NCBI GenBank assembly: GCA_958296125.1
Contig: OY282444.1
Span: 2,823,623 to 2,887,622 of the forward strand
Length of the DNA: 64,000 bases
From: an uncultured Poribacteria bacterium
GTDB lineage: Bacteria; Poribacteria; WGA-4E; PCPOR2b
Direction of reading: 5' to 3'
Shown piece after piece: positions 63,695 to 64,000 of the stretch. Made by a program: the position numbers and the translations under genes. The notes under the pieces were generated by a model. It ran no database searches. It was not told where the DNA came from and worked only from the letters and a program-made list of their open reading frames with translations. Every line of letters begins with the position of its first letter. Within the stretch, counting starts at the first letter, position 1.

Positions 63695-63837
63695 CGGAAA
63701 CCGATTTTGAGGGGCTGCCAATTTATTGTGGGGAACGCAGCTCCCGATACCGTTGCGTCGTTCTGTGCTATGCGCCGAATTTGACCTCACGGCTACCGAG
63801 TCCTGCCAATTTCCCTGCCCCAGTTCCCAATCCTCAT

Positions 63838-63867
63838 TTGCAAATTTCTATGGAACTGTGGTATAAT
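63838..63867 (+). promoter_or_regulatory. Sigma70 promoter of the ferredoxin gene
   Basis: TTGCAA, an 18-base spacer and a perfect TATAAT (63862-63867) precede the ATG at 63936 by about 70 bases. Confidence 0.6.
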
Positions 63868-63935
63868 TTGCGTGTACAAATTTTCCGAAATCGTAGACAA
63901 CCGAAAAGATTAGATGTGCCCGAGGAGAGATAGAA

Positions 63936-64000
63936 ATGGCTTACGTGATTGCCGAACCTTGCATTGATGTTATGGATACGGCGTGCGTTGATGTGTGTCC
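63936..64000 (+). CDS. fdxA: 7Fe ferredoxin, N-terminal end (partial)
   Basis: The first 21 residues (start MAYVIAEPC, then DTACVDVCP) match the N-terminus of 7Fe ferredoxins, whose consensus begins MxYVIxEPCIxxxDxxCVxVCP; these cysteines hold the 3Fe-4S cluster and part of the 4Fe-4S cluster. A GAGGAGAG site precedes the ATG. The rest lies beyond the window. These small proteins carry electrons between oxidoreductases. Confidence 0.8.
   Translation, partial: MAYVIAEPCIDVMDTACVDVC

Overview
The window is bacterial, gene-dense and moderately GC-balanced. Its mix of phytanoyl-CoA dioxygenase, Gfo/Idh oxidoreductases, an LDH2-type dehydrogenase, a DHDPS/NAL-type aldolase, a galactonate-dehydratase-like enolase, PD40/TolB-like propellers and large HEAT-repeat lipoproteins suggests a Candidatus Poribacteria-like bacterium (sponge-associated or pelagic). 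This assignment is inferred from gene content only; there is no rRNA in the window.

Layout. 1-10.3 kb: the tail of purD, a TMEM164/YwaF-like membrane protein, an MFS transporter, a nitrilase-family amidase, a GNAT enzyme, and scattered carbohydrate/acid catabolic enzymes. 10.5-13.3 kb: the conserved phoH-ybeY-CorC/HlyC block. 13.4-15.0 kb: a normal tRNA-Pro(CGG) behind a clean sigma70 promoter, then eleven 107-bp tandem copies of a degenerate tRNA-Pro-like sequence with a remodelled anticodon arm, a small GIY-YIG nuclease gene, and a twelfth tRNA-like copy. 15.1-17.1 kb: two lipoproteins and recO.

17.2-30.5 kb holds a type III restriction system with one Res helicase-nuclease and five consecutive full-length Mod methyltransferase genes. 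The Mods share nearly identical ends and have different centres, as expected for a bank of alternative target-recognition domains. 30.9-50.6 kb: a broken XRE regulator, fused GlyQS, a giant HEAT-repeat lipoprotein, hsp20-lon, a single-chain nuclease-methyltransferase (type IIG-like), a propeller protein, an Rpn-like nuclease, a fused oligopeptide ABC ATPase, htrA and a second hsp20. The second hsp20 has a sigma54 promoter.

51.1-61.4 kb looks like a self-contained sigma54 regulon. A membrane histidine kinase and an NtrC-type regulator are followed by duplicated modules. Each full module has the last codons of the regulator gene, two or three copies of the palindrome TTCGCAG-N4-CTGCGAA (enhancer candidate), a conserved leader and a -24/-12 promoter. 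These modules drive or flank duplicated, mostly exported proteins of unknown function: two acidic anchored proteins, two PD40 propellers, three paralogous small anchored proteins and a zinc-ribbon miniprotein. The window ends with an exported SAM methyltransferase-like protein, another Gfo/Idh oxidoreductase and the start of a 7Fe ferredoxin gene.

The strongest candidates for undescribed biology are the five-Mod type III system, the tandem tRNA-like array with its GIY-YIG gene, and the amplified sigma54 enhancer-promoter modules.
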